From contig JBFXAN010000001.1 in NCBI GenBank assembly GCA_050184225.1, forward strand, positions 113,797-177,796: a DNA stretch of 64,000 bases, written 5' to 3'. This document shows positions 41,860 through 50,393 of this stretch, in pieces. The notes beneath the pieces were generated by a model. The model made no database searches and had not been told where the DNA came from. It was given only the letters and a program-made list of their open reading frames with translations. Source of the DNA: JBFXAN01 sp050184225. Its GTDB lineage: Bacteria; Chloroflexota; Dehalococcoidia; CAUJGQ01. The translations under genes were made by a program, and so were the position numbers. Each line of letters starts with the position of its first letter. Position 1 is the first letter of the stretch.

Positions 41860-42933
41860 ATGACAACGCAAGAATTGGATTCCGCCAGGGTCGAGGCATT
41901 CGGCGGTCGCATGCTCGGCATGCTCAACGATGCCTTCCTGGCGCAATTGGTCAGCATCGGCCATCAAACCGGTCTCTTCGATCGCCTGGCGTCGCTGCCA
42001 CCTTCAACCAGCGCGCAGGTTGCCGAGGCGACGAGGCTCAACGAGCGATACGTCCGCGAATGGCTGGCGGCGATGGTAACCGGCCGCATCGTCGAATACG
42101 ATCCGGCGACACGTACCTTCTCCCTGCCGCCGGAGCATGCCGCGTCGCTCACCCGTGCGGCGGGGCCAGGCAACCTGGCGTTTTTCACGCAGTACCTCGC
42201 TCTAATTGGTCAGAACGAGGACCGCTACGTCGAGTGCTTCCGTTCTGGTGGCGGCGTGCCGTACTCCGCCTTCACCCGCTTTCAAGAACTGCAACGTGAA
42301 GAGACCGGGCCGCTGTTCGATGCAACCCTGGTCGACGTGACGTTGCCGATGATTCCAGGAATGGTCGATCAACTCGAACGCGGCATCGACGTCGCCGAGA
42401 TCGGCTGCGGCTCCGGCCATGCGCTCAATCTGATGGCACGGGCATTCCCCAACAGCCGTTTCACCGGCTACGACTTCTCGGAGGAGGGGATCACCGCCGG
42501 CAGGAATGAAGCGGATGAACTGGGACTATCGAACGTTCGCTTCGTGCTCCAGGATGTCGCCGCCCTGGAGCACGCACGGGCGTACGACCTGATCACCGCC
42601 TTCGACTCGATCCACGACCAGGCGCAGCCGGGACGAGTATTGCAGAACATCGCACGGGCATTGCGGCCGGACGGCACCTTCCTGATGGTCGATATTGCCG
42701 GATCGAGCAACATCGAGGAGAACCTCGATCACCCACTGGCGCCGATGCTCTACTCGGCTTCGGTACTGCACTGCATGACCGTCTCCCTCGCTCAGGGAGG
42801 TGAAGGACTTGGCACCATGTGGGGCGAGCAGACCGCCCGTCGAATGCTGGCCGACGCCGGATTCACGCATGTGGACGTGAAGCAGGTGGAAGACGACTTC
42901 ATGAATGCGTATTACATCTGCTCGACGGGGTGA
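41860..42933 (+). CDS. Class I SAM-dependent methyltransferase with N-terminal winged helix
   Basis: 357 aa from ATG 41860, preceded by GGAGGAG; the frame is open across the previous gene's stop but without similarity. The N-terminal winged-helix part (LFDRLASLPPSTSAQVAEAT, NERYVREWLAAMVTGRIV) resembles dimerisation domains of O-methyltransferases and the Rv2258c type. SAM-binding motif I is VAEIGCGSGHALN, then FTGYDFSEEGI and LRPDGTFLMVDI. The substrate is a small molecule by family habit. The gene is followed by a lone arm of the A-type repeat. Confidence 0.88.
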   Translation: MTTQELDSARVEAFGGRMLGMLNDAFLAQLVSIGHQTGLFDRLASLPPSTSAQVAEATRLNERYVREWLAAMVTGRIVEYDPATRTFSLPPEHAASLTRAAGPGNLAFFTQYLALIGQNEDRYVECFRSGGGVPYSAFTRFQELQREETGPLFDATLVDVTLPMIPGMVDQLERGIDVAEIGCGSGHALNLMARAFPNSRFTGYDFSEEGITAGRNEADELGLSNVRFVLQDVAALEHARAYDLITAFDSIHDQAQPGRVLQNIARALRPDGTFLMVDIAGSSNIEENLDHPLAPMLYSASVLHCMTVSLAQGGEGLGTMWGEQTARRMLADAGFTHVDVKQVEDDFMNAYYICSTG

Positions 42934-42940
42934 TGATGCG

Positions 42941-42979
42941 CCCCTCCCTCGCTATGCGGAGGAGGGGTCGGGGGAGGGG
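42941..42979. repeat. Solitary arm of the A-type repeat element
   Basis: CCCCTCCCTCGCTATGCGGA then GGAGGGGTCGGGGGAGGGG resembles one arm of the elements at 34555 and 44909. No second arm is seen nearby. It overlaps the 3' end of the maf gene, whose last residues (APSPDPSSA) are encoded by it. Confidence 0.6.
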
Positions 42980-43632
42980 GCAGCGAGCGGGCAATCCCGA
43001 CAGATAGATCGTGTTCCAGAGGGCGGCGTCAAACGTCGATCCGCCTCCATCTGGTTCAGCAGGTGGTAGACCGTCCACAGCGGCAGGCCGACGACGTTGC
43101 AATAGCAACCGTCAATGCGGGCAACCGGGGCGAAGGCTTCATCCTGGATGGCGTAGGCACCGGCTTTGTCGAACGGCGTGCCGGCGGCAATGCTGTCGGC
43201 AATCTCGGCGTCGGTGTAGTTCCGCATCCAGACAGCGGTGATCGGAGCAGCCGTATGAACATGGCCGGATGCCGCATAGCAGAGGGCTACGGCCGTGATC
43301 ACTTGATGGCCGCGGTTGCGAAGCGCGCGCAGCATCGCGGTGGCTTCGTCCGCGTCCTGCGGTTTGCCACGGATGTGGTTGTCGAGGACGACGAGCGTGT
43401 CAGCGCCAAGCACCACGCCGCGCTGGAGACCATCAGCGACAGTCTCCGCTTTGGTGCGGGCAAGCCTGAGTGCGGCGTCCCTCGGTCGCTCACCGGGGAG
43501 AATCTGCTCATCGATATCGGCGTTGATCACTCCGAAGGGCAGGCCAAGGGCGGCGAGCAACGTCCGGCGCCTGGGCGATGCCGATGCGAGCACGAGCGGA
43601 GGCGACGCTCCGGCGGCTTCTGCATCAGGCAT
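42952..43632 (-). CDS. maf: Maf-like nucleotide pyrophosphatase
   Basis: 226 aa. LASASPRRRTLLAALGLPF is the classic Maf N-terminus; DTLVVLDNHIRGKPQDADEA and DKAGAYAIQDEAFAPVARID carry the catalytic Asp and Lys positions of the dTTP/UTP-type house-cleaning pyrophosphatases. The start codon overlaps the stop of the methyltransferase gene upstream (TGATG type). After IDGCYCNVVGLPLWTVYHLL the last 30 residues are not Maf-like and end within a repeat arm. Confidence 0.93.
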   Translation of the reverse strand: MPDAEAAGASPPLVLASASPRRRTLLAALGLPFGVINADIDEQILPGERPRDAALRLARTKAETVADGLQRGVVLGADTLVVLDNHIRGKPQDADEATAMLRALRNRGHQVITAVALCYAASGHVHTAAPITAVWMRNYTDAEIADSIAAGTPFDKAGAYAIQDEAFAPVARIDGCYCNVVGLPLWTVYHLLNQMEADRRLTPPSGTRSICRDCPLAAPSPDPSSA

Positions 43633-44903
43633 CAGCCGGTGCCTTGTCGTAGGGTGAGGATCGCGACGTTCTCGATGTGATAGGTCTGCGGGAACAAATC
43701 GACGGGTTGAAGAGAGTCCACCTGATATCCGCCATCGACCAGGATCCGCAGGTCACGCGCGAGCGTTGCCGGGTCACAAGAGACATAGGCGATCCGCGGG
43801 ACGGCGGCCTCGATGAGCGCCTGCAACACCTGCGGCGCGCAACCCTGGCGTGAAGGATCGAGCACGGCCGCAGTTGGCCGGACGTCGAGCGCGGGCAGAA
43901 CGCGCTCGACCTCACCCTCGACCCAGCGGACGTTGGCCAGTTCGGCGGTGTTGTGCCGGCCGTCCGCCACGGATGAGGCCGCCACCTCGATCGCGATCAC
44001 CTCGGCGACATCGCCCGCCAGTACCTTCGCAAACGTGCCGACGCCTGCGTAGGCGTCGAGCAGGACATCATCCCGGCTAAGGCACAGTCCCTCGCTGACC
44101 AGCCGGATCAGCGTTTCGGCCTGGGCGGTGTTCACCTGGAAGAAGGACGATGCCGAGACGCGGAACCGCTCACCGCACAATTCCTCCTCGAAGGTTGTCT
44201 GGCCGGACTCCACCTCGGGGACATAGGCGCCGATGTCCGGTTGAACCAGCATATCGCCGGTGTTGACGCCGACCCGCACGGCGACCTGATGCAGCTTGGG
44301 CAGCCGCCCCCTGGGCGGGTCAGCAGTGGCGTCGATCGTGGAGGCGGGTTCGAGCTCGCCTTGCAACGTGTGAAGCACATCGACGATCGGCGGCTGCATG
44401 ATGTCGCAGTTTTCGATGCGGAGCATGCGCTTGCGGCCGCGCATGATGAAGCCGAGGAATCCGGCGCGATCGAGGCTGAAACGGGCGTGGTTACGATAGT
44501 TCCACACCTCCGGCGAGGGAAGCATCGGCCGCACCAGAACATCCGGCAGGTGACCGATGCGACGCATCTGCTCCCGCACAACCTCCGTCTTGAGCCGAAG
44601 CTGCTCGCCATACTCGATGTGCTGAAGCTGGCAGCCGCCGCAGACGCCGAAGTACTCACAGCGCGGTGTCACCCGACTGGGTGCAGACGCGTGGACCGCG
44701 GTGACGACGCCTTCGAGATAATCGGGATAGGCCCGCTCGATCAGGACATCGACCTCTTCGCCGGGGACGCCGAAGGCAACAAAGACGACCTGACCATCCT
44801 TGCGCGCGATCGCGCTGCCATGATGGCTGAGCGATTCCAGCCGCAGACGAAACGTCTCGCCTGCGGGTGGGCGAAGGTGGGCCTTTCGGTCGCGTCGAGA
44901 CAT
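43632..44903 (-). CDS. 23S rRNA/tRNA uracil-C5 methyltransferase (RumA/TrmA family)
   Basis: 423 aa from ATG 44903; GGAGGGG 5 nt upstream is contributed by the end of the repeat at 44909-45080. An N-terminal TRAM domain (ETFRLRLESLSHHGSAIARK), Fe-S cysteines in CEYFGVCGGCQLQH, the SAM site LLDAYAGVGTF, AVLDPSRQGC, and the catalytic Cys in YVSCDPATLARD make up the family pattern. It methylates C5 of a specific uridine in rRNA (or tRNA); which position cannot be told. Coupled to maf by overlapping stop/start. Confidence 0.92.
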   Translation of the reverse strand: MSRRDRKAHLRPPAGETFRLRLESLSHHGSAIARKDGQVVFVAFGVPGEEVDVLIERAYPDYLEGVVTAVHASAPSRVTPRCEYFGVCGGCQLQHIEYGEQLRLKTEVVREQMRRIGHLPDVLVRPMLPSPEVWNYRNHARFSLDRAGFLGFIMRGRKRMLRIENCDIMQPPIVDVLHTLQGELEPASTIDATADPPRGRLPKLHQVAVRVGVNTGDMLVQPDIGAYVPEVESGQTTFEEELCGERFRVSASSFFQVNTAQAETLIRLVSEGLCLSRDDVLLDAYAGVGTFAKVLAGDVAEVIAIEVAASSVADGRHNTAELANVRWVEGEVERVLPALDVRPTAAVLDPSRQGCAPQVLQALIEAAVPRIAYVSCDPATLARDLRILVDGGYQVDSLQPVDLFPQTYHIENVAILTLRQGTG

Positions 44904-44908
44904 ACGAA

Positions 44909-45080
44909 CCCCTCCCGCGGCCCCTCCCCTCGCTAACGCGCGGAGAGGGGAGCACTCGCTCACCATGATGCCAGCGTAAGCCGATCAACAGCCAGACCGC
45001 TGCGATGAGGATACTGGCAGCCCGGTCAGATCAGGACTCCCCTCTCCGCGCGTTAGCGAGGGGAGGGGCCGGGGGAGGGG
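44909..45080. repeat. MITE-like element, A subfamily (copy 2)
   Basis: Left arm 44909-44950 (CCCCTCCCGCGGCCCCTCCC and CGCTAACGCGCGGAGAGGGG), right arm about 45039-45080 inverted, centre of about 88 bp without ORF. Same family as 34555-34728. Its two ends touch the start of the RNA methyltransferase gene and the stop of the small gene at 45085. Confidence 0.8.
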
Positions 45081-45084
45081 TCCG

Positions 45085-45327
45085 CTACCGCCGTCCGATC
45101 GAGCTCACATGCCGCACATTGTCCTCGATGCCGCGGGCGTGGCGTTCTTCCGGGGGAAGTTCGCCATCGATCACGGTCCGGTCGTCGCCGTGCTGGCTGA
45201 CCAGGTCCGGCGTTTCTCCGGTTTCGTGCTCCAGCGGTCCGAGCGATACCTCGTCCGGGTGCATCGGTGTCTCGTCTCCCTGGAAGGCAGGGTTGTTCGG
45301 GCGGCGCGCTCCGGGTTTGCGAGCCAT
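45085..45327 (-). CDS. Small hypothetical protein (80 aa)
   Basis: From ATG 45327, preceded by GGAGG at 8 nt. Polar, charged, Pro/Glu-rich (HPDEVSLGPLEHETGETPDL) and probably disordered, with no recognised family. The stop is 5 bp from the repeat element. It may be an independent gene between RidA and the RNA methyltransferase, all on the minus strand. Coding status rests on the ribosome site and composition only. Confidence 0.5.
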   Translation of the reverse strand: MARKPGARRPNNPAFQGDETPMHPDEVSLGPLEHETGETPDLVSQHGDDRTVIDGELPPEERHARGIEDNVRHVSSIGRR

Positions 45328-45446
45328 CGGGTCATCCTCCGGTCCTGGGCGAGGTCTGTTCATAGGACGAATCGTCGCCCATCGGCGGAGCGGCAGCCAT
45401 CACCCCTTTCATGTATATACGCGGCATCACCAAGGAGCGGACAGCG

Positions 45447-45836
45447 TCAGAGCAGCGCCACCGCCTCGATCTCGACGAGGGCGCCGGACGGCAGCGCCGC
45501 CACCTCGACCGTCGAGCGCGCCGGTGGTTGTCCGCCGACGTGGCGGGCATAGACCTCGTTCATGCCGGCGAAGTCGGCGAGGTTGACGAGGAAGACCGTG
45601 GTCTTGACCAACCGATCGAGTCCGCTGCCTGATGCTTCAAGGATGGCGCGAAGGTTGGCGAAGATCTGCTCGGTCTGCTCCTGAATCGTGTCGCCGGTAA
45701 GCTCTGGTGAACCAGGCCGGAGCGCGAGCTGACCGGAGACGAAGACAAGATCACCGGCCTTGATCGCCTGGGAATACGGGGCGCCCTGGAACGGCGCGGG
45801 GGCGGCTTCAGTCCGTACAACGGTCTTGTTCGACAT
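45447..45836 (-). CDS. ridA: RidA family enamine/imine deaminase
   Basis: 129 aa from ATG 45836; the open frame upstream is not related. PAPFQGAPYSQAIKAGDLVF, VSGQLALRP, TEQIFANLRAILEASG and STVEVAALPSGALVEIEAVA are the family's trimer and active-site segments with the Arg that binds the 2-imino acid carboxylate. It removes reactive enamines formed by PLP enzymes. The position between the DEAD-box helicase and the small gene looks incidental. Confidence 0.95.
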   Translation of the reverse strand: MSNKTVVRTEAAPAPFQGAPYSQAIKAGDLVFVSGQLALRPGSPELTGDTIQEQTEQIFANLRAILEASGSGLDRLVKTTVFLVNLADFAGMNEVYARHVGGQPPARSTVEVAALPSGALVEIEAVALL

Positions 45837-45955
45837 GGGTACTCTGCCTCTTCGCCGCTTCGATACGAAGCAGCGCGATCGTGATCCGGTGCGAGTATAC
45901 GGCGTGGGCCGGTGGTCAGCGGAAAGAGGAATACGGACCTGCGGCGCCGGGCCGC

Positions 45956-47404
45956 TCATGCCCGGCTGCCGCGCCGTTGTTTGTAGCGGCGTGAGGCTGG
46001 CGGAGACGGCCGCAGTCCTCCCGGCCGCCGCGTTGGCGGCTGGGTCTCGTGTCGCGGACGGCGCAACCATGCTTCGAGCTCGGCGGTTGCAGCCGACGAT
46101 CCTGCTCCGACACCGTCGCCCGTGCGGGATTGCTCCATCAGGCTGAGCGCGGCGGCGGCCACGTCAACCGGGTCGTGGTCATCCGCGAGCTCTTCGACGA
46201 CCTGCCGATAGGTGCCCCATTGCCCGTGCTGAAGCGCGGTGAGAACCCGCTCCGCCAGGAGTTCGCGCTCGCGCTCGGCAACCTCGGCGGCGGTCGGGAT
46301 CTCGGCGCGCTGGATGCGAGCGCCGACCGTGCGCTCGATCAGGCGGAACTCGCGCATCTCCCAGGGCGCGACGAAGGTCAGCGCCTCCCCACCGCGGCCC
46401 GCCCGCCCGGTGCGGCCGATACGATGGACATAGTACTCCGGGTCCTGGGGTAGGTCGTAGTTGATTACATGGCTGACCTGCTCGACATCGATGCCGCGCG
46501 CCGCGACATCGGTCGCGACCAGCACCTCGGCGCGGCCCTCGCGGAAGGTGCGGATCGCCCGGTCGCGCTGCACCTGACTCATGTCGCCGTGCAACGACTC
46601 AACCCGGTAGCCGCGCGACGGCAGCCGCTCGGCCACCTCATCCACCGCTCGCTTCGTCCCACAGAAGATGATCGCCATGCCGGGCTGTTCGACATCGAGC
46701 ACCCGCACCAGCGCCTCGAACTTATGTCGCCCCGGAACTTCGTAATATCGCTGCTCGATCGCCGGCACGGTGACGCCGCGCGGACTACCGAACTGGACGG
46801 TGGCGGGGTCGCGTAGGTATTGCCCGGCGAGCCTGCGGATCGGGTCCGGCATCGTCGCGGAGAAGAGTGCGGTTTGACGCTCGGCCGGGAGTTTGCTCAG
46901 CACATACTCGATATCTTCGAGAAAACCCATATTGAGCATCTCGTCCGCTTCGTCGATCACGATCATCCGCACCCGGCTCAGGTCGACGCTGCCGCGGCGC
47001 ATGTGGTCCATCAGGCGGCCGGGTGTCGCCACCACGATCTGGACGCCCGCCCGCAGCGCGCGCAACTGGCGCTCGATCGGTTGCCCACCGTAGATCGGTA
47101 CGACCCGCAGCCCGCGATGCCGCGCCAGCCGGTAGATCTGCTCAGCGACCTGCACCGCCAGTTCCCGCGTCGGCGCGAGGACGACACCCTGGATCGCATC
47201 GCCCGCCGGATCGAGCCGCTCGGCCAACGGGATGCCGAAGGCGGCGGTCTTGCCGGTGCCGGTCATCGCCTGGGCGATCAGGTCGCGCCCGGCCATCAGA
47301 TACGGGATCGCCTGCGCCTGGACCGGCGACGGCTCCTCGAAGCCAAGCTCGTCGATCGCGCGCCGGACCTCAGCGCTGAGGTTGAGTGACGTGAAGTCGG
47401 TCAC
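45956..47404 (-). CDS. DEAD-box ATP-dependent RNA helicase
   Basis: 482 aa. All helicase motifs are present in order: Q motif GFEEPSPVQAQAIPYL, motif I AMTGTGKT, Ib TPGR, DEAD in VIDEADEML, SAT, and in the second RecA domain ARGIDVEQVSHVINYDLPQD and HRIGRTGRAGR. The C-terminal 100 residues (basic, Arg/Pro-rich, ending PASRRYKQRRGSRA) would bind RNA as in CshA/DeaD types. It likely takes part in ribosome assembly or RNA decay. The gene is 8 bp from the ilvC stop, on the same strand. Confidence 0.95.
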   Translation of the reverse strand: MTDFTSLNLSAEVRRAIDELGFEEPSPVQAQAIPYLMAGRDLIAQAMTGTGKTAAFGIPLAERLDPAGDAIQGVVLAPTRELAVQVAEQIYRLARHRGLRVVPIYGGQPIERQLRALRAGVQIVVATPGRLMDHMRRGSVDLSRVRMIVIDEADEMLNMGFLEDIEYVLSKLPAERQTALFSATMPDPIRRLAGQYLRDPATVQFGSPRGVTVPAIEQRYYEVPGRHKFEALVRVLDVEQPGMAIIFCGTKRAVDEVAERLPSRGYRVESLHGDMSQVQRDRAIRTFREGRAEVLVATDVAARGIDVEQVSHVINYDLPQDPEYYVHRIGRTGRAGRGGEALTFVAPWEMREFRLIERTVGARIQRAEIPTAAEVAERERELLAERVLTALQHGQWGTYRQVVEELADDHDPVDVAAAALSLMEQSRTGDGVGAGSSAATAELEAWLRRPRHETQPPTRRPGGLRPSPPASRRYKQRRGSRA

Positions 47405-47412
47405 GGCTTACC

Positions 47413-48891
47413 TCAGACTTCGACGATCGAGATATCAACCGGCGGCCGCAGTTCCGAGCAGACGGCGAGCACCTGATGGATCGGGTTGTTGAGCAGCGCA
47501 GTGATCAGCTCCTCGTTCGCCGGGGCACCCTTGTCCAGTTCGGTGAACGCCTGCTGCGTGAGGATGTAGTCGAAGCGCGGCGCCCACTTGCGCGCGCCGA
47601 GCCGCGCCGTCGTCGAGCAGTTGTCGATCATGAAGGCGACGCCCTTGTAATGCATGTACGGGTTGAGCGAATCGACCGCCTCGATGATCGACTCGTTGGC
47701 GATCTCGGAGTAAGGATGCCCCTTCTCCGCGAGCAGGTCCACCTGCGCCATCATCGTCGCGATGTAGATCCCCGCCGTCACCGGGTTGATCGGCGTGGGA
47801 TACGTACCGCGCCGGGCGCGGACGCCCTCGCCTACCTGCCACATCTCCGTACCGTCGATCGTACCCATCGGGAAGCGTGCAAAGCGTGCATTCGCCATCA
47901 CCACGCTCTTGATCTCGTTACCCGATGCGACCTCGTCGTAGATCTCCAGCAGGATGTCGAAGGCGGCGGAGTAGGCGGCGGAATACGCCTGCTTGAACGT
48001 TTTCTTGTCTTCGTCGCTAAATGACTCGTAGACGGCGAGGATGCCGTGGCGCGAGATCATCTTGCTGATCGGTCCCGTGATCGACTCGACCGAATTGATG
48101 AAGGCTTGGTCCTGGGTTTCGCCGTGGCGGACGAACCAGCGATACAGGCTCTCGACGATGCCGTGCACGGCGCCGAGGAGGATGCCCCGCTCGCCGAAGA
48201 TGTCGGACTTGAACTCCGATTCGAGCGTCGTCTGGAAGGTGAAGGGCGAGCCGAGCGCGACCGACCAGCCGAGGGCGTAGTCGGTCGCGCGGCCGGTGAC
48301 ATCCTGTTGAATCGCGAAGCTCGAGTTGATGCCGGCGCCGTCGATGTCCGCACCCTGCTCGTAGAGCCGGCGAACGGACGGCCCCATTCCCTTGGGGCAG
48401 ACGCCGATCACATTGATGTTGTCGGGAAACGACGCGCCGACGTTGTTCAGATGGCCAAGCAGAAAGCCGTGGGAGAGGCCGAGCGTGGCGCCGGGACGCA
48501 TCGCCGCGAAGATCCGCTCGTACTCCTCGGCCTGCGCCGCGTCGGAGATCAGCAGCAGCACCAGGTCGGACTCGCGGATCACCTCATACATCTCGCCGAG
48601 CGTGCCGTTCGCGCGGGTGAAGCCGGCGCGTTCGGCGGCCGGGATCGACGACGAGCCTTCGCGCAGACCGACCTTGACCGTGATGCCGCTGTCCGCGAGC
48701 GAGTCGCGCAGGTTCTGGGCCTGGGCCGGCCCCTGCGACGACCAGCCGAGCACGCCGATCTGGCGGATACCCTCGAAGGCGTCCGAGAGCTTGGGGAAGA
48801 GGTGCCGGCCGCCGCGGACGATCGACTCGTCGGTTTCGGCAAGATGGAGGGGCTGTTTCTCGAAAGTAGCAGTGGTAAAGGTCATCGTCAT
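47413..48891 (-). CDS. ilvC: Ketol-acid reductoisomerase, long (class II) form
   Basis: 492 aa from ATG 48891 (an ATG 6 nt downstream is possible). Length and sequence fit the long, plant/E. coli-like class: nucleotide motif IGVLGWSSQGPAQAQNLRDS, GLSHGFLLGHLNNVG, VCPKGMGPSVRRLYEQG, and the duplicated C-terminal domain with the metal-binding Glu residues (SDIFGERGILLGAVHGIVES). It converts acetolactate to dihydroxyisovalerate with Mg2+ and NAD(P)H in branched-chain amino acid synthesis. No other ilv genes are next to it. Confidence 0.95.
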   Translation of the reverse strand: MTMTFTTATFEKQPLHLAETDESIVRGGRHLFPKLSDAFEGIRQIGVLGWSSQGPAQAQNLRDSLADSGITVKVGLREGSSSIPAAERAGFTRANGTLGEMYEVIRESDLVLLLISDAAQAEEYERIFAAMRPGATLGLSHGFLLGHLNNVGASFPDNINVIGVCPKGMGPSVRRLYEQGADIDGAGINSSFAIQQDVTGRATDYALGWSVALGSPFTFQTTLESEFKSDIFGERGILLGAVHGIVESLYRWFVRHGETQDQAFINSVESITGPISKMISRHGILAVYESFSDEDKKTFKQAYSAAYSAAFDILLEIYDEVASGNEIKSVVMANARFARFPMGTIDGTEMWQVGEGVRARRGTYPTPINPVTAGIYIATMMAQVDLLAEKGHPYSEIANESIIEAVDSLNPYMHYKGVAFMIDNCSTTARLGARKWAPRFDYILTQQAFTELDKGAPANEELITALLNNPIHQVLAVCSELRPPVDISIVEV

Positions 48892-49012
48892 GGCGTGGCG
48901 ATCTCCCGAAGGTCGAGTACCGAACGGCGAATCCGCGCGGGCGTTACGTTCACTGTAGAAATCCGGCCGTCCACGGTCAAAGACCAATCGGCCGTCGCGT
49001 TCGAGGGAAGTG

Positions 49013-49404
49013 TCAGAACAGCTTCAGATTGGGGATATCTCGGTAGTCGGATTTGTTCCGTGTCACAAGAGTCAAATCATGCTCCACGGCAGTCGCGGCG
49101 ACAATCAGGTCTAGTGCACGAGAGCGCACTCGTCGCCCCTGACCTTGCAGGTGCTCGCGCAGTCCGGCGCAGCGTTCTGCAACGGCGATCGAGAACGGCA
49201 CGACGGGCGCACGGATGACCAAACTGTTCAACCGGCTCGTAGCTTGCTGAGGGTCTGGACTCCGATTGACCCCCTGGAACACTTCCATGTAGGTCACGAC
49301 GCTAATGCGATGCCGTCGGGGGCGAGGCCATCCAACAACTGATTTGCTGCCGGCTCGTTCTCCAAGTGGTCGATGATCCAATCACTGTCTATGAGGTAGG
49401 CCAT
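49013..49404 (-). pseudogene. VapC-like PIN-domain toxin with a frameshift
   Basis: From ATG 49404 the frame encodes AYLIDSDWIIDHLENEPAAN, the usual VapC start with its first Asp, but meets TGA at 49294-49296 after 36 codons. The next frame continues at once with SVVTYMEVFQGV and ends with RALDLIVAATAVEHDLTLVT and NKSDYRDIP, the later PIN acidic motifs. Adding one base near 49300 would restore a protein of about 130 aa. It follows its antitoxin gene by 3 bp. Either the toxin is dead or there is a sequencing error. Confidence 0.8.
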
Positions 49405-49407
49405 GCG

Positions 49408-49716
49408 TTACGCGGGCCGTCCCTTCGAATCTTGCTCCCGTTGCTCGTAGATGTCTTTGAGCAGATGGTTGCGATCAACACCTTGGAGTGCACCCGCACT
49501 CTCTTTCAGCGCCAGCCGTACCGCATCAACGTCGTAATTTGCCCAAATATTGTCTGGATCGGCCAGCGTCGGACGCGGCTTCACAGGAACGATCACGGCG
49601 ACATCGACACCGCCGCGCTGCAAACGCCGCGACAGACCGGTGCGCTCGACCTCCTCGGCCAGTTGTCGGAGATCCTTCGTATCAGTCACATCGATCGGCG
49701 CGAGTTCGCGAGCCAT
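49408..49716 (-). CDS. Putative antitoxin of the VapC-like pseudogene
   Basis: 102 aa. ARELAPIDVTDTKDLRQLAE and VERTGLSRRLQRGGVDVAVI with VPVKPRP resemble Phd/YefM-type antitoxins (a helix followed by a strand ending in a Val-rich segment); the C-terminal part DAVRLALKESAGALQGVDRN would clasp the toxin. Its stop is 3 bp from the toxin start. If the toxin is inactive this gene may persist as a regulator or anti-addiction element. Confidence 0.7.
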   Translation of the reverse strand: MARELAPIDVTDTKDLRQLAEEVERTGLSRRLQRGGVDVAVIVPVKPRPTLADPDNIWANYDVDAVRLALKESAGALQGVDRNHLLKDIYEQREQDSKGRPA

Positions 49717-49784
49717 TTGTTGACATCCCTATCAAAAACTCTATCACGATCAGCCCAGCTCAAACGTGAGGAAAGTGGGGATGG

Positions 49785-49870
49785 CAACTCACTCACTCGT
49801 AGCGCATTGCCTCAGCGAGGGGACAGGGCCGATCAGGAGACGATCAGGTCACTGATCAGCGTAGCGCCTG
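49785..49870 (-). pseudogene. Degenerate second copy of an FtsX-like permease gene 3' end
   Basis: On the minus strand the segment reads, with frameshifts and a stop, LISDLIVS, then EA-M-RYE and TGA. It corresponds to the end of the permease at 50833 (LISGLIVAWQAGRVSPAEAL, RYE, TAG). By-eye alignment of about 80 bp shows clear similarity with a few gaps, e.g. the shared core CGATCAG...C...CTGATCAG. It is separated from the intact gene by the PIN/ribbon-helix-helix pair at 49898-50828, the same layout as at 4142-4990. Confidence 0.65.
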
Positions 49871-49897
49871 ATATGCGTTGTCGCGTATGGTGTGCGC

Positions 49898-50392
49898 ATG
49901 CACGACGACGCTGTCTTTGATACATCGTTCTGGATCAACGCCCATCGAGTTGGGTTGCTGCCCCTGGTCTTGGCGCGATTCACGCTCTGGTACACTCCAG
50001 ATGTCGCTACAGAGATGAAGCCTACATTCCCGAGCGGCCGTGACTTTCACGCCTGCGTTCGCCGTGGTGAATTGCAGCAGGCGCCCTCGCCAGTCGTCCA
50101 GGTGAGCGAGTTTGGGCCGGGAGAGCGTACCGCGATGAGCGTCGCGCTGGAGCACCCGGACTGGTTCTTCTTGATTGATGACCACCGACCTTACCAAGTA
50201 GCGACACGGCGCGGCTTGAGGGCTATGTGTACACCGCTCCTGACAGTCATGCTGCTTCGCGAAGGATCCATTGATGATGAGCGGGCGATGGAGATGCTTG
50301 TACGGCTGGATTCGCTGGGAACTGTGAGCCCGAGGCTTGTCGATGACGCGTTGGAGCAATACATCCGATGGCTCGCGGAGCGAGGAGCCTGA
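49898..50392 (+). CDS. PIN-like domain toxin (DUF3368-type)
   Basis: 164 aa from ATG 49898. Acidic PIN-site residues are visible in DAVFDTSFWINAH, in EFGPGERTAMSVALEHPDWF and in FLIDDHRPYQVATRRGL. The order and the GxGE/A-type motif fit the DUF3368 branch of PIN ribonucleases. Its stop is 1 bp before the antitoxin start. The pair is convergent with the giant permease gene. Confidence 0.8.
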   Translation: MHDDAVFDTSFWINAHRVGLLPLVLARFTLWYTPDVATEMKPTFPSGRDFHACVRRGELQQAPSPVVQVSEFGPGERTAMSVALEHPDWFFLIDDHRPYQVATRRGLRAMCTPLLTVMLLREGSIDDERAMEMLVRLDSLGTVSPRLVDDALEQYIRWLAERGA

Positions 50393-50393
50393 C

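Noticed and set aside
48046..49218. 390-codon open frame on the plus strand opposite ilvC
   Set aside because: Shadow of ilvC; no family features and no ribosome site.
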